Of a stretch of 64,000 nt of DNA, positions 33,601 through 45,070 are shown one piece after another. Under the pieces are notes generated by a model that was not told where the DNA came from, did not search any database, and worked only from the letters and a program-made list of their open reading frames with translations. The number at the start of each line of letters is the position of its first letter. The first letter of the stretch is position 1. Source of the stretch: Escallonia rubra. Taxonomy: Eukaryota; Streptophyta; Magnoliopsida; Escalloniales; Escalloniaceae. The position numbers were made by a program, and so were the translations under genes. The stretch lies in contig JAVXUO010002897.1 of NCBI GenBank assembly GCA_033065855.1, forward strand, positions 512,004 to 576,003, read 5' to 3'.

Positions 33601-35329
33601 AAATGTAGGGAGAGAAATGGAATAAAAGGAAGTATAAGAAGGGTGAACATGGGAAACCTCCTGTGGAATCTTTCTTAATTTTGTAAGTGATCAATTTTTT
33701 TGGGACAGCCCAAAAAGGAAATAAGATCAATTAATTAGGGTCGGAGGGAGTAATATTTTACCCTCAATCTCATTTAAAATATTATATGAATCTTAAGCCG
33801 TGTCCTGGTGTCCGACTCCACTTTAGGATCTCTGTCTCCCTTTTCAAAATAGGAGAGTCCGACACTCAGACACATAAGCGATCGTGACACCGACACTGAG
33901 TCCATGTAACATAGGTTTCTAGTCAATAGGAAAAACCGAGAATGTTGACGAAACACTAGGGGTTCAAGAGTACTCCATTTCATTGTGTCATTGGAACTAA
34001 GAAGAGGAGAAATGTTTTCTTTTACTTTATTCAATTTATTATGCATGGCAGTATTATAGCTCTATTTCGTTAATCATGACATACCTGATCACGTTTTGTA
34101 TCTTGCAATGGTAGAATTTGGATTTGTAGGAAACATGGTAGTAGATATGTAGAACATCTCTTTTAGGATTTTATATGTCGCCAATCCTTTGATAAAGTTT
34201 TGAGTCACATGGACATGATACTTTATTTTTAACAATTAAACAGAAGTATACCACTTTCAGCTCAGTTTAACTTCTCTAGTGTTGAGTATATATGTGCTCA
34301 TTGTTTACTACTTCAATGTACATCTTTTCTCATTGATGCTTCTTATTAGTCCCGTGTTAGCTATTTAAATTACTATAATTGTAATACTTCCTTTCTGCAG
34401 TTTGTTGATTTCAAGATGGGAGCAGATTCAGGATACATTAGGTTTGGAGATGCAGAAGCAGCACAGAAAGCTCGTGCTAGTGCCGTGCTTGCTGAGGAAG
34501 GTGGTTTGCTGGTGAAAAATTACATTGCTACGTTAGATCCTGTAACTGGTAGGCATCAGACTATGTTCTTCATTTTGTTTGGAGATTTTGTAGGATGTTT
34601 TCATTCTTGCATTAGTTCCTGCAACCCACTAAGTAAATTACCTCACCACCTTTTCAATTGATAGAAAATTCCTACATCATCTGGTGGGTTCACAAAAGGG
34701 CATGAGCTGTTCACCTGTTACAGCATGAACTTGTTATGGTTTGAATTATGCTTCTTATTTTTGAGTGTCTCTGTGTGGGTGTTGTTGGGGGGGTGGGGGT
34801 GGCGTCCATGAGGAGAATTGAATTGTTGATAAATGTTTATGCAAATATAATCACTCGGAATGTTTAAGCGTAATGTCTTTGGAGGCAAAGCTTATTTCTT
34901 ATCATGATATAGTGGCATCTAATCGTTTGTATCCTAAACGTCTCCTCCTGTTATGCTATTCAGGTGATGCTGAAAAGGAGTATTGGAGTCTTCTCCTTGG
35001 TAACCAGGACAAAAGCAGGGCCAACTGGGGAAGGTACAGTATCTTTATGCAGATTTACATTTTTGTAATTATGGCCACAAAATGTTTTTTTACTATCTTT
35101 ACAAATTTAAGGTGCAACTCAAGAGTACAAATGCTTACATAATGCGGATTATGTTTCTTCGAATAACTGTCATTTATGCGTCACTGTGTGAAGTTCTAAA
35201 AAGCTGTTTCGCTGCAGGGGAGGAAAATTTAATAGGGGTGGGAGACGATTCAATGGGAAGCATTCTCGCTCTAGGGATAACGACTCCGGAAACCGCCCAA
35301 GTAAAATCCCAAAAGTTGGAGCAGCTTAA
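27666..35329 (+). CDS. LA1: La RNA-binding protein, ten exons, about 470 aa
   Basis: La proteins bind the 3' UUU-OH of new RNA polymerase III transcripts in the nucleus and assist their maturation. Exons inferred: 27666-27719, 27828-27906, 28299-28448, 28592-28734, 29095-29243, 32611-32712, 32791-33196, 34401-34548, 34964-35033, 35218-35329; every intron is GT-AG and the joined frame is open (471 codons with stop). The start MASVVSLDEETVKKVIRQ leads into the La motif (residues about 8-95: VEFYFSDSNLPRDKF, LALICSFSRM). RRM1 follows (about 115-190), then an acidic linker with many Glu/Lys, then a C-terminal RRM (about 315-420: FVDFKMGADSGYIRFGDAEA) and an RGG-like basic tail ending PSKIPKVGAA. 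Slightly longer than Arabidopsis La1. It appears intact. Confidence 0.93.
30560..31370 (+). pseudogene. LINE fragment (RT C-terminal zf-RVT region) in La intron 5
   Basis: Broken plus-strand frames read EEGTFSSQIEDRVRTF, GGNFPWRKIWQC, then ATCGKGGTYWRAAVLCARR, DHLLIDCEVAGSL and PVWRERNRGMFDGQNSW. This is the order of the C-terminal zinc-binding region of plant L1-like reverse transcriptases (CXXC...HLLXXC...WRERN). Many stops. Upstream RT and endonuclease are absent. Same sense as the La gene. Confidence 0.65.
32015..32412 (+). pseudogene. Nuclear copy of plastid 23S rRNA (NUPT) in La intron 5
   Basis: The sequence matches the plastid 23S rRNA as I know it: GTGTGAATCAGCAAGGACCA (32113), CGTGAGGGAAGGGTGAAAAG (32177), AAGCTCCCAAGCAGTGGG (32231), GTGCCTGTTGAAGAATGAGC (32272) and GTTGGTTAAGGGAAC (32311), ending near GTGATCTATCATGACCAG (32390). 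Small deletions and many substitutions mark it as an old nuclear insertion, not a functional rRNA. The 5' limit is uncertain, since CCACGTCCTGG near 32040 also looks plastid-derived. It lies in the same sense as the host gene, in an intron. Confidence 0.82.
33451..33751. mobile_element. MITE-like element in La intron 7
   Basis: CCCTAATTAATTGATCGTAT near 33454 and AAGATCAATTAATTAGGG near 33723 form inverted arms. The right tip extends to TCGGAGGGAGTA, the inverted CTCCCTCCG terminus common in plant Stowaway-like MITEs. The left tip is diverged. About 300 bp. Confidence 0.5.
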
Positions 35330-35780
35330 TAAACTGTCCGTCTCCTGACCAAAATTTTGTACGACCCCCCCTACAATTATGTGGGACCAGAACACCTTCT
35401 TTATTGTACCTGTTTACCGTTGAAGCCAAGCATTTTTTGTTTCACAACACTGAATAATATGTTATTTTCTTTCCGTTACTTGAATACAAGTTCTTTTTAG
35501 CATACAACTTTTGACATATGTTGCTAACTCATCTTGGTTACGCATTTTCAGACCGTTCGTGGGTTTCGCTCTCGCAACACGTTAATGAATATTCGACAGT
35601 CTAGGTTCAACATTTCGAGTTGGCCAACCATAGGCGCACGCTCAATGTCATGTGGCGCTGCTAAAAAATATTCTGTGTTGGAATTGATATCACGTGACGC
35701 GCTTAAAAAATATTCTAAATGTCGGATATGATGTCATGTGCCACACCTCCGGCTCGAAATTGTTTTAAGTGTTGGAATCG
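35330..35780 (+). other. 3' flank of the La gene
   Basis: Follows the TAA at 35327-35329; the 3' UTR should end here. Candidate signal AATAATATG near 35453. Nothing else recognised. Confidence 0.4.
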
Positions 35781-36953
35781 ACCTTCGGCCTTCCCCCACG
35801 TGGGAAGCTTCCACCTCTTTGGGCTCTCATGCTTCACCGCTTAGGGACTCCGTTGCTTAACCCCTTGGGGGATCCCTCTCCTTGGGGCTCCCCTGCCTCG
35901 TCCCTTGTTCTTTCCTCCACTTAGGAGTTCCATATTCCACGACACCCGTCACTGCGTCTGAGCGACGTCGCCACGTCACGTGCCCCTGGCATGACACCTC
36001 TCTTTGTGACACCTGTCGCTACGCCCAAGTGTAGTCTCCGTATAACGTGCCCCCTTTATCCCCGCGACAACCATAGCTGCACCCGAGTGCCATCTTCGTG
36101 CCACGTGCTTGAGCCATGATGCCCTTCTCCGCAACACCCTTCGTCGCGCCCATGTGAAGAGACGCTTATATAGTCCCGTCCTCCCCCCCCCCCCCCTCGG
36201 CCGGGACCATGTCTCACTGCCACGCCCCTGGCGTTGGTCTATCTCTTCACCACACCACATGAACCTTGCCTTTGATCGTGGAACATGCTTTACCCACCCT
36301 TCAAAGTGTGCAGCATCCTGCAGGGATAGGCGACTCCTTCGGGACGCTAGCTCCATCAGGGAGCTCCAAGCGCTCTAACATGAAGAGTCCCCTCCCGCTA
36401 ACTAAACGACTCCTCCAGAACACTACCTTGGCGCGCTCTGAGTGCTCTGGCATAAAGACTCACCCGTGGGGATATGCAATTCCTTCGGGACACTATCTCC
36501 GTCAGGGAGCTCCAAGTGCTTCCGGCATGAAGACTTATCTCTTGCCAGGTAGGCGACTCTTCCGGGACACTACTTCGGCCCGTCGGGTAGGCGACTTCTC
36601 CAGAACACTACCTTGGCGCGCTCCGAGTGCTTTGGCACAAGGACTCACTCGCAGGGATAGACGACTCCTTCGGGACACTATCTAAGTCAGGGATTTTCAA
36701 GTGCTTCAGCATGAAGACTCCCCTTCCGCCAGGTAGGCAATTCCTTTAGCACACTGCCTCGGCCCGTGGGGTAGGCGACTCCTCCGAGACAGTACGTCGG
36801 CGTGTCGGACATGCGACTCCTTCCGGACACTACCTCGGCCCGTCGAGTAGGGGACTCCTCCGGAACAGTACTCTGGCGTGCTCTAAGTGCTCCGGCACAA
36901 GAGCTCAACCACGAGATAGGAAACTCCTTCGGGACACTATCTCCACCTGGGTG
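35781..36953. repeat. C-rich, variable-period minisatellite
   Basis: From about 36300 the sequence is assembled from recurring modules: GGCGACTCCTTCGGGACACT, CGGCCCGTCGGGTAGGCGAC, GGAGCTCCAAGTGCT and GGCACAAGACTCACC. Starts of the ATAGGCGACTCCTTCGGGAC-type module lie near 36325, 36474, 36657 and 36918, so the higher-order unit varies from about 150 to 260 bp through gain or loss of sub-modules. 35781-36300 is similarly C-rich with CCACGTGC modules and a run of C at 36183-36196. Open frames on both strands are a by-product of composition. Confidence 0.75.
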
Positions 36954-38899
36954 TGTGAGAACCCAACATTTCATATGATTTGATTACATATTTAACTATG
37001 ATTATATGCATCACTCTATGTGAGAATAGTTATGATGAACTATGCCTGATAACATATTTGAATATATGTTTAAATGTTAAACACTTTGAATTGACTAAAT
37101 TGTCTAAGAAGGTGAACAAAATGCTAGAAATGGAAAAAAGTATGTATGAACACTAATGCAACTATATTTGATGTTTAGATACTTTAAATGATCACTTGGA
37201 ATGACCAAAAATATTTTTAAAGGGGTTGGAAACAAAAATTGTGAAAACTCTAGTTGGGAGTAACCGGTTGTTGACCGGGGCTGTCTACAAATTGTTTGTA
37301 CTTTTTGTACAAATTTGTGCCACCTCGTGCTTGTGACGTGTCAACACACTGTCGCGACACATCGTGCTTCGAGCCTTGTCGTGTTTGCTAGGTGGCACAA
37401 CCGTGTCTTGCCATCTCGTGCTTGACTTCTCCACCTCTTCACCTCCACTTGACACCTTCTACTTGCTTCTAATTTGAGTTAAAATACCTAATTAAATCCT
37501 CTTACCACGTTTTTGAGAGAAAATTGTAAGAAAATCAACAAAAAAACCTTACAAAATCTTGAATTGAGGTTTGTTTTTAAGAGGAACCCTAAGCAGTTGA
37601 TTTGGAAACTTTCTGTGAGCTACAAACAGTGTTCTGAACGTGATTTGAGGAGTTCTTTGAAGGTATTTCAAATCTGAAAATTTGGTTCTTTCATCTCTTC
37701 TATAAGGTAAGATAGTTAAAAGTTTTTAATGGGCTTCTAAGACATGAATATGTATATAAGTAATGTTAGCGTAATTCTTTTAGTGTGAATTCTTTGTCAA
37801 ACTTTTGAATAATTATTAGAGACTTGTTAATAAGTGAATCTATTCATGTGTAATATATTGGAGATTATGGAAGACGTGAAATAAGTTATGATGCATGTGA
37901 ATTATGGAATTATGTTAAACTAGACATGGTTAGAATATGATTTTGAACATGTTTGTTGAGTTCTATAATTGAAGCTCATTTGCTGTATATAAATGATGAT
38001 ATTACATGTTCAAGATGTTATGAAGATGATGTTACATAATGAAAGTGACTAAATATTTGATAGCTAAGTTTTATGGTGCAAGTAAATGAAGATTACAACA
38101 ACTACATGTATGAAATGATCTGTTTGCTTGCACATGAGCATGTTACGTCCTTTTCATTATAAGGGGTGGTTGATATATTTTTTATGATTATTATGTTACC
38201 CCTTTCGAATGATTGGAGATTGATTTAATTGTGTTTGAGTAGCAGTGCACCCTATGAGCCAAACATTTGTATCTCCGACTGCTTCCCGAGTTAATATCGG
38301 TGTTCATTTATTTTCGGGTACTTTGCCTTTGGCCGAGGCAAAGGTTGTGAAGTTATATCCCGGGTGTGATGAAATAAGGGTGGTCTATTGATGGGACTGA
38401 TTTGAGAATGATAAACTCTTATAATGCTTAACTAAGTTTGAATGTTTGATATGTGTAACGTGCACATGTAGAACTGCTTAATGTGATTGAATTGCAATAG
38501 CGTGCATTATCAATATTCTCGAGTTGAAAGTTACATTAAATGTCTTTGATTATCTTATTGAGCCAGTAGGTTGACGGTTTTTTTACCCATAATATTTTAG
38601 ATCAAAGAGCCGGTCCCTTGAAAGGAATGAAAAAGGTGTGAGGCACGGTGAGAATACGGGCAAAGGGAGACTTGTACATTTGTGAACTAAGTTGTACTTA
38701 ATATAAAACAATATGTCAACTCTGAGATCTAGCATATAGCTTGCTAGGTGTGTTTTGTAAAAGCAAGCTCTTTAATTTTGTATGATATGGTTTAATTACT
38801 AACTGAGTTAGAATGAATTGTATTATCAGAATGATGTGATTAGCAATTGTGTCGTAATACTCCAATCGGGTTAAGGTAACCCTAAGTTGGGGCGTTACA
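36954..38899. repeat. Probable solo LTR, about 1.95 kb, chromovirus/gypsy type
   Basis: Ends are TGTGAGAACCCAAC (36954) and GGGGCGTTACA (38899); the reverse reads TGTAACGCCCC, a form common at LTR ends of long-LTR plant gypsy elements. Flanks GGGTG and TGGTG match at four of five positions, compatible with a 5-bp target duplication. No primer site, polypurine tract or coding sequence adjoins it, so recombination between LTRs probably removed the interior. It interrupts the C-rich repeat region. Orientation undecided. Confidence 0.55.
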
Positions 38900-39387
38900 T
38901 GGTGTCTACATAATTAGTCTAAATGCTTCGTCATTGGGGTCTCTTCATTGGCACCCCTAAGGGGTTACTCCGAGACTGCAGCAGGTCTCCGGAGGATATT
39001 ATGCCTAGTCTGACTAACAGTCGGGCGTAGGGACCCTCCCTACCACTGTTATATTCTTTGCGTCCCTCGACGCCTTTATGGGACTGAAGCTTTGGATTGA
39101 TGACTAGATCAAGTGGTTTTCTGGCCATACCAGCATTGTGTGGGCCAGTCTTTCAAGACAGACAGAGCCACTCCTCGGACTCTGCCAGGGAAGCCTTGGT
39201 GTCTGCGCATGTTACATCCTTGATTTGTCCCACATCAGCATACTTGACATCTGACTCGGACTGCATTCCTTGTGGCACCTCCACATCTACTGCGAACCCA
39301 CTTCCTTGGCATCAACATCCTTCCACATTCACTTCACCCCCCCCCCCCTCCCACCTTCCCTTATGTGTGCAAGGTAAGAAGACAGAA
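38900..39387. other. Unassigned moderately GC-rich sequence
   Basis: No motif recognised; run of C at 39337-39348. Short open frames on both strands. Confidence 0.4.
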
Positions 39388-41075
39388 AGGAGATATTGTT
39401 TTGGTAAATTATACTGCTACCGCTAACATTTTGCCTTAATGCACTCGTTACCCTTTTGGAAAGTTAAATGATATCCTTATTGGATTTTGGTGAATTGTGT
39501 TATACTCTTAGGTAAAATGGCTTAACTGCCCTTACATGTATAATTACTTTTTACGAAAATTTCAACCTAATCTCATAAACCATAAACTCACCACCACCCC
39601 TTACTGATCTGACCACCATAAACATGTCACCACCAACAATCCTACCACCCCTTACTGATTCCTCCATCACAAAACCATAAACACCCGACCACCACATACC
39701 CCCCACCATCAAAGGCCCACACCACCAATCGACCCACTGCTGCAAACCCTTCACCACAATCGATCCCACCACCAAGCAATGCCTCCTCCCAACACAAAAA
39801 ACCACCACACGAAACCCACCTACCAAATTCATAACCACTGTACCATATTTACCATAAACCCATTATGTGTGTGCGCGCTCTCCTGCCCACACGTATGAAT
39901 GAATATTCGAAAACTAGCCATGGGACATAAGAAATGGGCTGGTGTTGGTGTCAGTGTTAGTGGTGATTGGTAATGGGTGGAAGTCTTCGTGGCGGGCAAT
40001 GGTAGTGTTGATTTTGGGGGTTGCTTGAATTGCTAATGCAATGATACTACAAGTATTTTTGTGGTTTCTTATACAAATTATTGCTAAGATCGAAAAAGTA
40101 AAGCGAACGATAATTTTATTAGTATAAATAATAAAACTGAATATAATGGAGTCTTTATATAGCCATGAAAAGACTATTCTATAAGAAAGAGGAGAGATTT
40201 TTTTGGCAGAAACAATATGTCGTGTTTTTTTAGCCTAAAAGAAAATCCTACAAGAATATAATGGAGCCTTTATATCTCCTGTTTTTGGACAGAAACGGGA
40301 GATATTGTTTTGGTAAATTATACTGGTACCCGTAAGCTTTTGCATTAATGTACTCGCCGCCCTTTGCGAAAGTTACACTAAAATCCCTGTCGTTGGATTT
40401 TGGTAGAATGTGTTACATTTTTAGGTAAAATGACTTAATTGTCCTTACATGCGTAATGAATTTTTTAAAAATTTCAACCTAATCTCATAAATCATAAACT
40501 CATCACCACCACCCTTTAATTAATCCAACCACCATAAACATGTTACCACCAACATTCGCACCACCTCTCCTGATTCCTCCATCACAAACCCACAAACACA
40601 CGACCACCATGGATCCTCCACCATCAAAGACCCACACCGACCAATTGCCGCAAGCCCTTCACCACCAACCGATGCCTCCCACCACCACGCAAGACTCACC
40701 AACCAAATTCACAACCACTACACCCGATTCATCATAAACTGACTTTGAAGCGTGTGTGTATGCGCGCACGCGCGTGCACGTGCACACGTGTGTGAATATG
40801 TGGAAACTAGCCATGGGACATAAAAAATGGGCTGGTGTTGGTGTTTCTATTGGTGGTGATTGGAAGCTTTGGTGGTAAGGGATGGTGCTGTTGATTTAGG
40901 GCTCGCTTGAATTGTTAAGGTGATGATAGTATAAGTATTTTTTTGTTTTCTCATATATATATTGTTGCTAAAACGGATGGGAATGATAGAAAAGGTAAAG
41001 ATAAAGACAATTTTTTTTAATGAAGATAATAAAACTGAGTAGAATAGAACCTTTATATAGACATGAACAAAGTAT
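39388..41075. repeat. Direct duplication of about 800 bp
   Basis: 39388-40215 and about 40297-41075 are collinear. Each starts GATATTGTTTTGGTAAATTA and has TTTCAACCTAATCTCATAAA, then a CCACCACC-rich block and a CGTGTGTG/GCGCGC stretch. Each continues through GCTGGTGTTGGTGT and ends near CTTTATATAG with an ATGAA segment. Similarity is roughly 80% by eye. The offset is about 910 bp. They could be LTR-like or terminal repeats of an unrecognised element. Confidence 0.75.
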
Positions 41076-41399
41076 CCTACAACAAACGAAATAGAGAGGC
41101 CTACGAGAACTATGACAGTAATAGAATATTCTAGCTTACGAAATGAACAATAAACATATCAATATATTATCTAACATCCCACTTAGACTCTAGGTGGTAG
41201 AAAGCAAGCTTGAGTTTTGAGGTTACGTCCGAAGCGATGTCTTGGTGCTAGCTTCGTTAAGTCATATCCAAGTTGAGGCTATGACATAAAGGCCTTATTT
41301 ATAAGGTTCCAGATCAAAATTGAGGTCTACGACCTAAGAGAATGGAGGCCTCGCCCGTGCTTAACAGTGAAGTTCTAACAACCTAAGAGAATGTAGCCC

Positions 41400-41860
41400 C
41401 AGTGTGCGAAGCTTGGCAACAGAAAGGAAAAGAGTCCAGCAATACAATTAAAGAGTCCCGGAGCAAAGTCCAAGAATAACACGAGGAAAGGATTTGGCGA
41501 TTAAGGATAAGAATGTCCCCGAGCGAGGTCTGATGACCACATAAAAAAAAGTGTACATAAGTGAAGACGAAGTCCAACAACACAAGAAAAGAATTCCCAG
41601 ATGAAGTCTTGAGACACATGAAAGTCTTGGTGCAAAGTCTGGTGATACAAGGCAGGGAGGTCCCCATACGAAGGAGATGCTTGGCGACCTAAGAGCAGGA
41701 GGTCCCAGGATACAAAAGAATTTTGGCGACCTAAGCAAATCAGTCATGGGGAAGGATATGTCTAGCAACCAAAGAAAGAAGTTCCCGAGGAAGACGTCTG
41801 ACAACCTAGGGGTAGGAGGTTCTCGGGAAGAAGATGTGTGATGACTTTGAAAGAAATTGA
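41400..41860. repeat. Degenerate minisatellite, 36-42-bp unit
   Basis: Variants of TGGCGACCTAAGAG followed by AGGTCCC..GAGGAAG recur at about 41490, 41531, 41640, 41682, 41724, 41763 and 41799. The array ends just before the LINE. The minus-strand open frames here are a by-product of the repeats. Confidence 0.65.
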
Positions 41861-41884
41861 AGCATGAAGTAGAACAAAAACAAG

Positions 41885-42621
41885 GATAATTTAATCTTAA
41901 CCTCCAGGATATGGCTACTAGAGGAAGGTTCTTTACCTGGTGAAATAAAAGAGAAGGAAAGGAGCTAATTTTGAGTAGAATAGACAGAGTTTTAGACAAC
42001 TCAGAATGGCTAGACATGCGCACTAACTTAGAAGTGGAAGTATGTGACCCTGAGCTATCTGACCATTGTATGTTGCTGATTAAGGTATGTAATGAGAGGC
42101 ATATGGGAAAGAAGCCTTCCAAATTCTTCAATTTTTGGATGTTCCACCCCTCTTTTCAAAGAATTTTAGAGGAGTCTTGGGTTAATTCATCTTCTAGAGA
42201 TGAAATACATAGTCTCTACAACAAACTCAAAAGACTGAAACCAAGACTTAAGAAATTAAACCATGAGCACTACAGTGATATATCTGCTAGAGTTACAATA
42301 AAGAAACTGGAATTGCAAGAAACTCAGCATGCTATATGCTCTGGAGCAAGCAAATATAATCAAGTGACTAATGTAAAAATATTGCATATGCAATATTATG
42401 AGGTCTTAAAAGCTGAAGAAACCTTCTATCAGCAAAAGGCTAGAGTAAAGGAAGTCAAATTGGGTGATGGGAACACTTATTTCCATAAGAAGATGCAAGC
42501 TCACAGGTCTTACAACAGAATAATGTCTATTCATACAGCAGAAAGGGTTCACATCAGTGGTGAACAAGAAGTGCACAAGGAAGCTATTTCTCATTTCTCA
42601 AGATTCCTTGGGCAATCTTAA
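41885..42621 (+). pseudogene. LINE endonuclease C-terminus and linker
   Basis: Reads DMATRGRFFTW, a stop, then LSRIDRVLDNSEWLD and LSDHCMLLI, the SDH motif that closes L1-type apurinic endonucleases. The linker that precedes RT follows (KEVKLGDGNTYFHKKMQAHR). The N-terminal catalytic half is absent. Confidence 0.85.
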
Positions 42622-42689
42622 CAACCCTGTAGCCAAACTCAAGCTATACTATACAGAGAATAATGCACAAAAGGCTGTCTAATGAGCAA

Positions 42690-43962
42690 CAGGCTTTTCT
42701 AATCAATCCTTTTGATCAAAATGATGTGAAATCTGCAATATTTAAAGCTCCTGGACCAGATGGATTTAGCGTTGAATTTTTTAGCAAAATTGGAACTTGA
42801 TTGGACCAGATGTCAACAAGAGCAGTTTTATCTTTCTTCAACAAGAGCAAGTCTATTAAAGTCTTTAATAGTACATCCCTCACATTGGTCCCAAAGGTAC
42901 CGGTGCCTACTACCATGAAGGACTTTAGACCCATTGCATGTTGCAATGTGATCTATAAGTGTATCACAAAAATGTTATGCAAAAGATTACAAGGTGTTCT
43001 GCCCTGCTTGATAAGTGACAGGCAAGCTGCTTTTGTAGAAGGAAGACACATTGGGGATAACATACTCTTGATGCAAGAGCTAGTTAGGAACTACCACAAG
43101 CCTGGTGGAACTCCAAGATGTGCCATGAAGATTGATATACAAAAAACATATGACACTGGAATGGGAGTACCTCAAAAGGGTAATGGAGGTTTTGAATTTT
43201 CCTTAAATATGTTCAATGAATCTTGCACTGTGTGACTACAGCAAAATTTTCCATCAGCCTTAATGGAACTGTGGATGGGTTATTTGAAAGCAAACGAGGA
43301 TTGAGACAAGGAGACCTATTTCCCCTTACCTATTCCTATTGGTAATGGAAGCCTTTTCCTGCCTCTTGGATGACTATGCAATGAAACCAAGGTTTACCTT
43401 CCATCCTAAATGCAAGGAATTGAACATACCATAAGTATGTTTTGCTGATGACCTCTTTATCTTGGCTGGGGCCAACACACTAACAATTAATCTCATCAAA
43501 CAAGCTATACATGACTTTGGTCAACTTTCTGGTTTGCTGCCTAACTTGAATAAGAGCTCCCTATACACAGTAGGGATCACAGAGGAAGCTACTCAAGAAC
43601 TGGTTCAAACTTTAGGAATACCAATAGGTAAATTCCTTATGACCTATCTAGGGGTACTCCTAATCATTACCAATTTGAAGGCTTTTGATTATCATATATT
43701 GGTTGATAAAGTTACCAAAAGAATTAATAGATGGACTGTGAAGCATCTGTCATATGCAGGCAGGTTGCAGCTTGCAATATCTATGTTAACCAGCATGCAG
43801 ATGTATTGGTGCTCAATCTTTCTGTTACCTAAGAAAGTTATTGCCACTATTGAAGCCAAAATCAGAAGTTCATCTAGCATGGTAAAGACATCAAATGATC
43901 TGGTGCTAAGGTTGCTTGGAAGGATGTGTGCTTACCCAAAAAGGAAGGAGGACTCGGTTTAA
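42690..43962 (+). pseudogene. LINE reverse transcriptase
   Basis: Segments in order: APGPDGFSVEFF (near 42750), TLVPKVPVPTTMKDFRPIAC, ISDRQAAFVEGRHIGDNILL, MKIDIQKTYD (family KAYD), LNGTVDGLFESKRGLRQGD, CFADDLFILA at about 43440 (the catalytic FADD) and YLGVLLI. Frameshifts near 42800, 43160 and 43330 plus a stop before the FADD box mean no full-length protein. Confidence 0.87.
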
Positions 43963-44189
43963 GAAAGCTTCATGAGTGGAATAAGGCAGCCATGTTCATA
44001 TATATATATATATATTACCACCAAGAAAGACACCCTATGGATCAAATGATGTCACTCCTACATCATTAAAGATCAACATTTCTGGTCTTTTAAACCGCCA
44101 GTAGACAGTTCTGGACTCGGAGGAAAATCATAAAGTTTAGAAGTATAGTCCAAAATCTTATCAAATATCAGATTAGGAATGGATGAGAG

Positions 44190-44741
44190 ATGTGATTTTG
44201 GCTAGACAATTGGCTGCCTAATGGTCCTATTGTGCATCAATATAGGCTTAGAACAGTGTATGATGCTGCCAGTACCTTAAACTTGAAAGTGAATGAAACA
44301 CAAGAACAAGGTAATTGGAATACACCTACAAGATCTCCCAAGTTAAGGATGCTAAGCTATCAGCTGTCAGCATATAATATTACTGGTGGGAGTGAAGACC
44401 ACATTAAATGGCTGGCCCACACCAATGGCAAATTCAGTATCAACTCAGCATGGAATGCCTTAAGAACTATTAGCCCTGCAGTGGCTTGGTGGAAAATAAT
44501 CTGGTTTTCTGAGCACATTCCAAAATGTGCTTTCATATTATGGTTGTTATGCAAAAGGAAGCTAAGCACAAAAGACAAGCTTAAAGCTTGGAATATGGTA
44601 ACTGAAGATCAATGCAGTCTCTGTTCTAAGGCTCAGGAAACAATTGAGCATCTATTCATGGAATGTCCTATGGCAAAAGACATCTGGAATCAGGTCTGTG
44701 GGAAGCTTCAAATATACCAGACATTCTTAGAGCTAGATTGA
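44190..44741 (+). pseudogene. LINE zf-RVT C-terminal domain
   Basis: Reads IKWLAHTNGKFSINSAWNAL, VAWWKIIWFSEHIPKCAFIL and CSLCSKAQETIEHLFMECPM, the zinc-binding-like C-terminal domain found after plant LINE reverse transcriptases. It is open for 169 codons. The same domain type is present in degraded form in La intron 5. Confidence 0.87.
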
Positions 44742-45070
44742 GCAAGTTAGCCTTGGCTGTCACAGTTTACAGTATTTGGGAATAGAGAAACCAAAGAATC
44801 TTTAATGGCAACCAACAAAGATGTGTTGAAAGCATAGCAAAAATGTAGAAGTGGATGTTCTATAGAGTTTTGAACTGGAAAAGAGCTGTGGCAACTCAAG
44901 CCGACAAGCAATTATGCTGCAACTGGGAGCTGCCACTAACATTATTACAATCTTGAGTTGTTGAGATATAATCTTGTTTTCCTTTACAAAGTTTAGAAAC
45001 ATACTGGTAAAGATGTAAGATGATTTTGGCTTTCATTGGTAATAAAAAGACCTATTACCAACAAAAAAAA

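Larger units (their letters stand above)
41885..45070 (+). mobile_element. 5'-truncated L1-like LINE
   Basis: Endonuclease C-terminus, reverse transcriptase and zf-RVT region occur in order and end with a short A tract (45063-45070) after TATTACCAACAAAAAAAAG. ORF1 and most of the endonuclease are missing, the usual result of incomplete reverse transcription. Several stops and frameshifts; a (TA)n interruption lies at 43999-44016. Confidence 0.88.

Noticed and set aside
35976..36974. Arg/Ser/Leu-rich open frames on both strands after the La gene
   Set aside because: By-product of the C-rich minisatellite modules; no conserved motif.
41448..42131. 227-codon minus-strand open frame
   Set aside because: Half lies in the 36-42-bp minisatellite and half is antisense to the LINE endonuclease.
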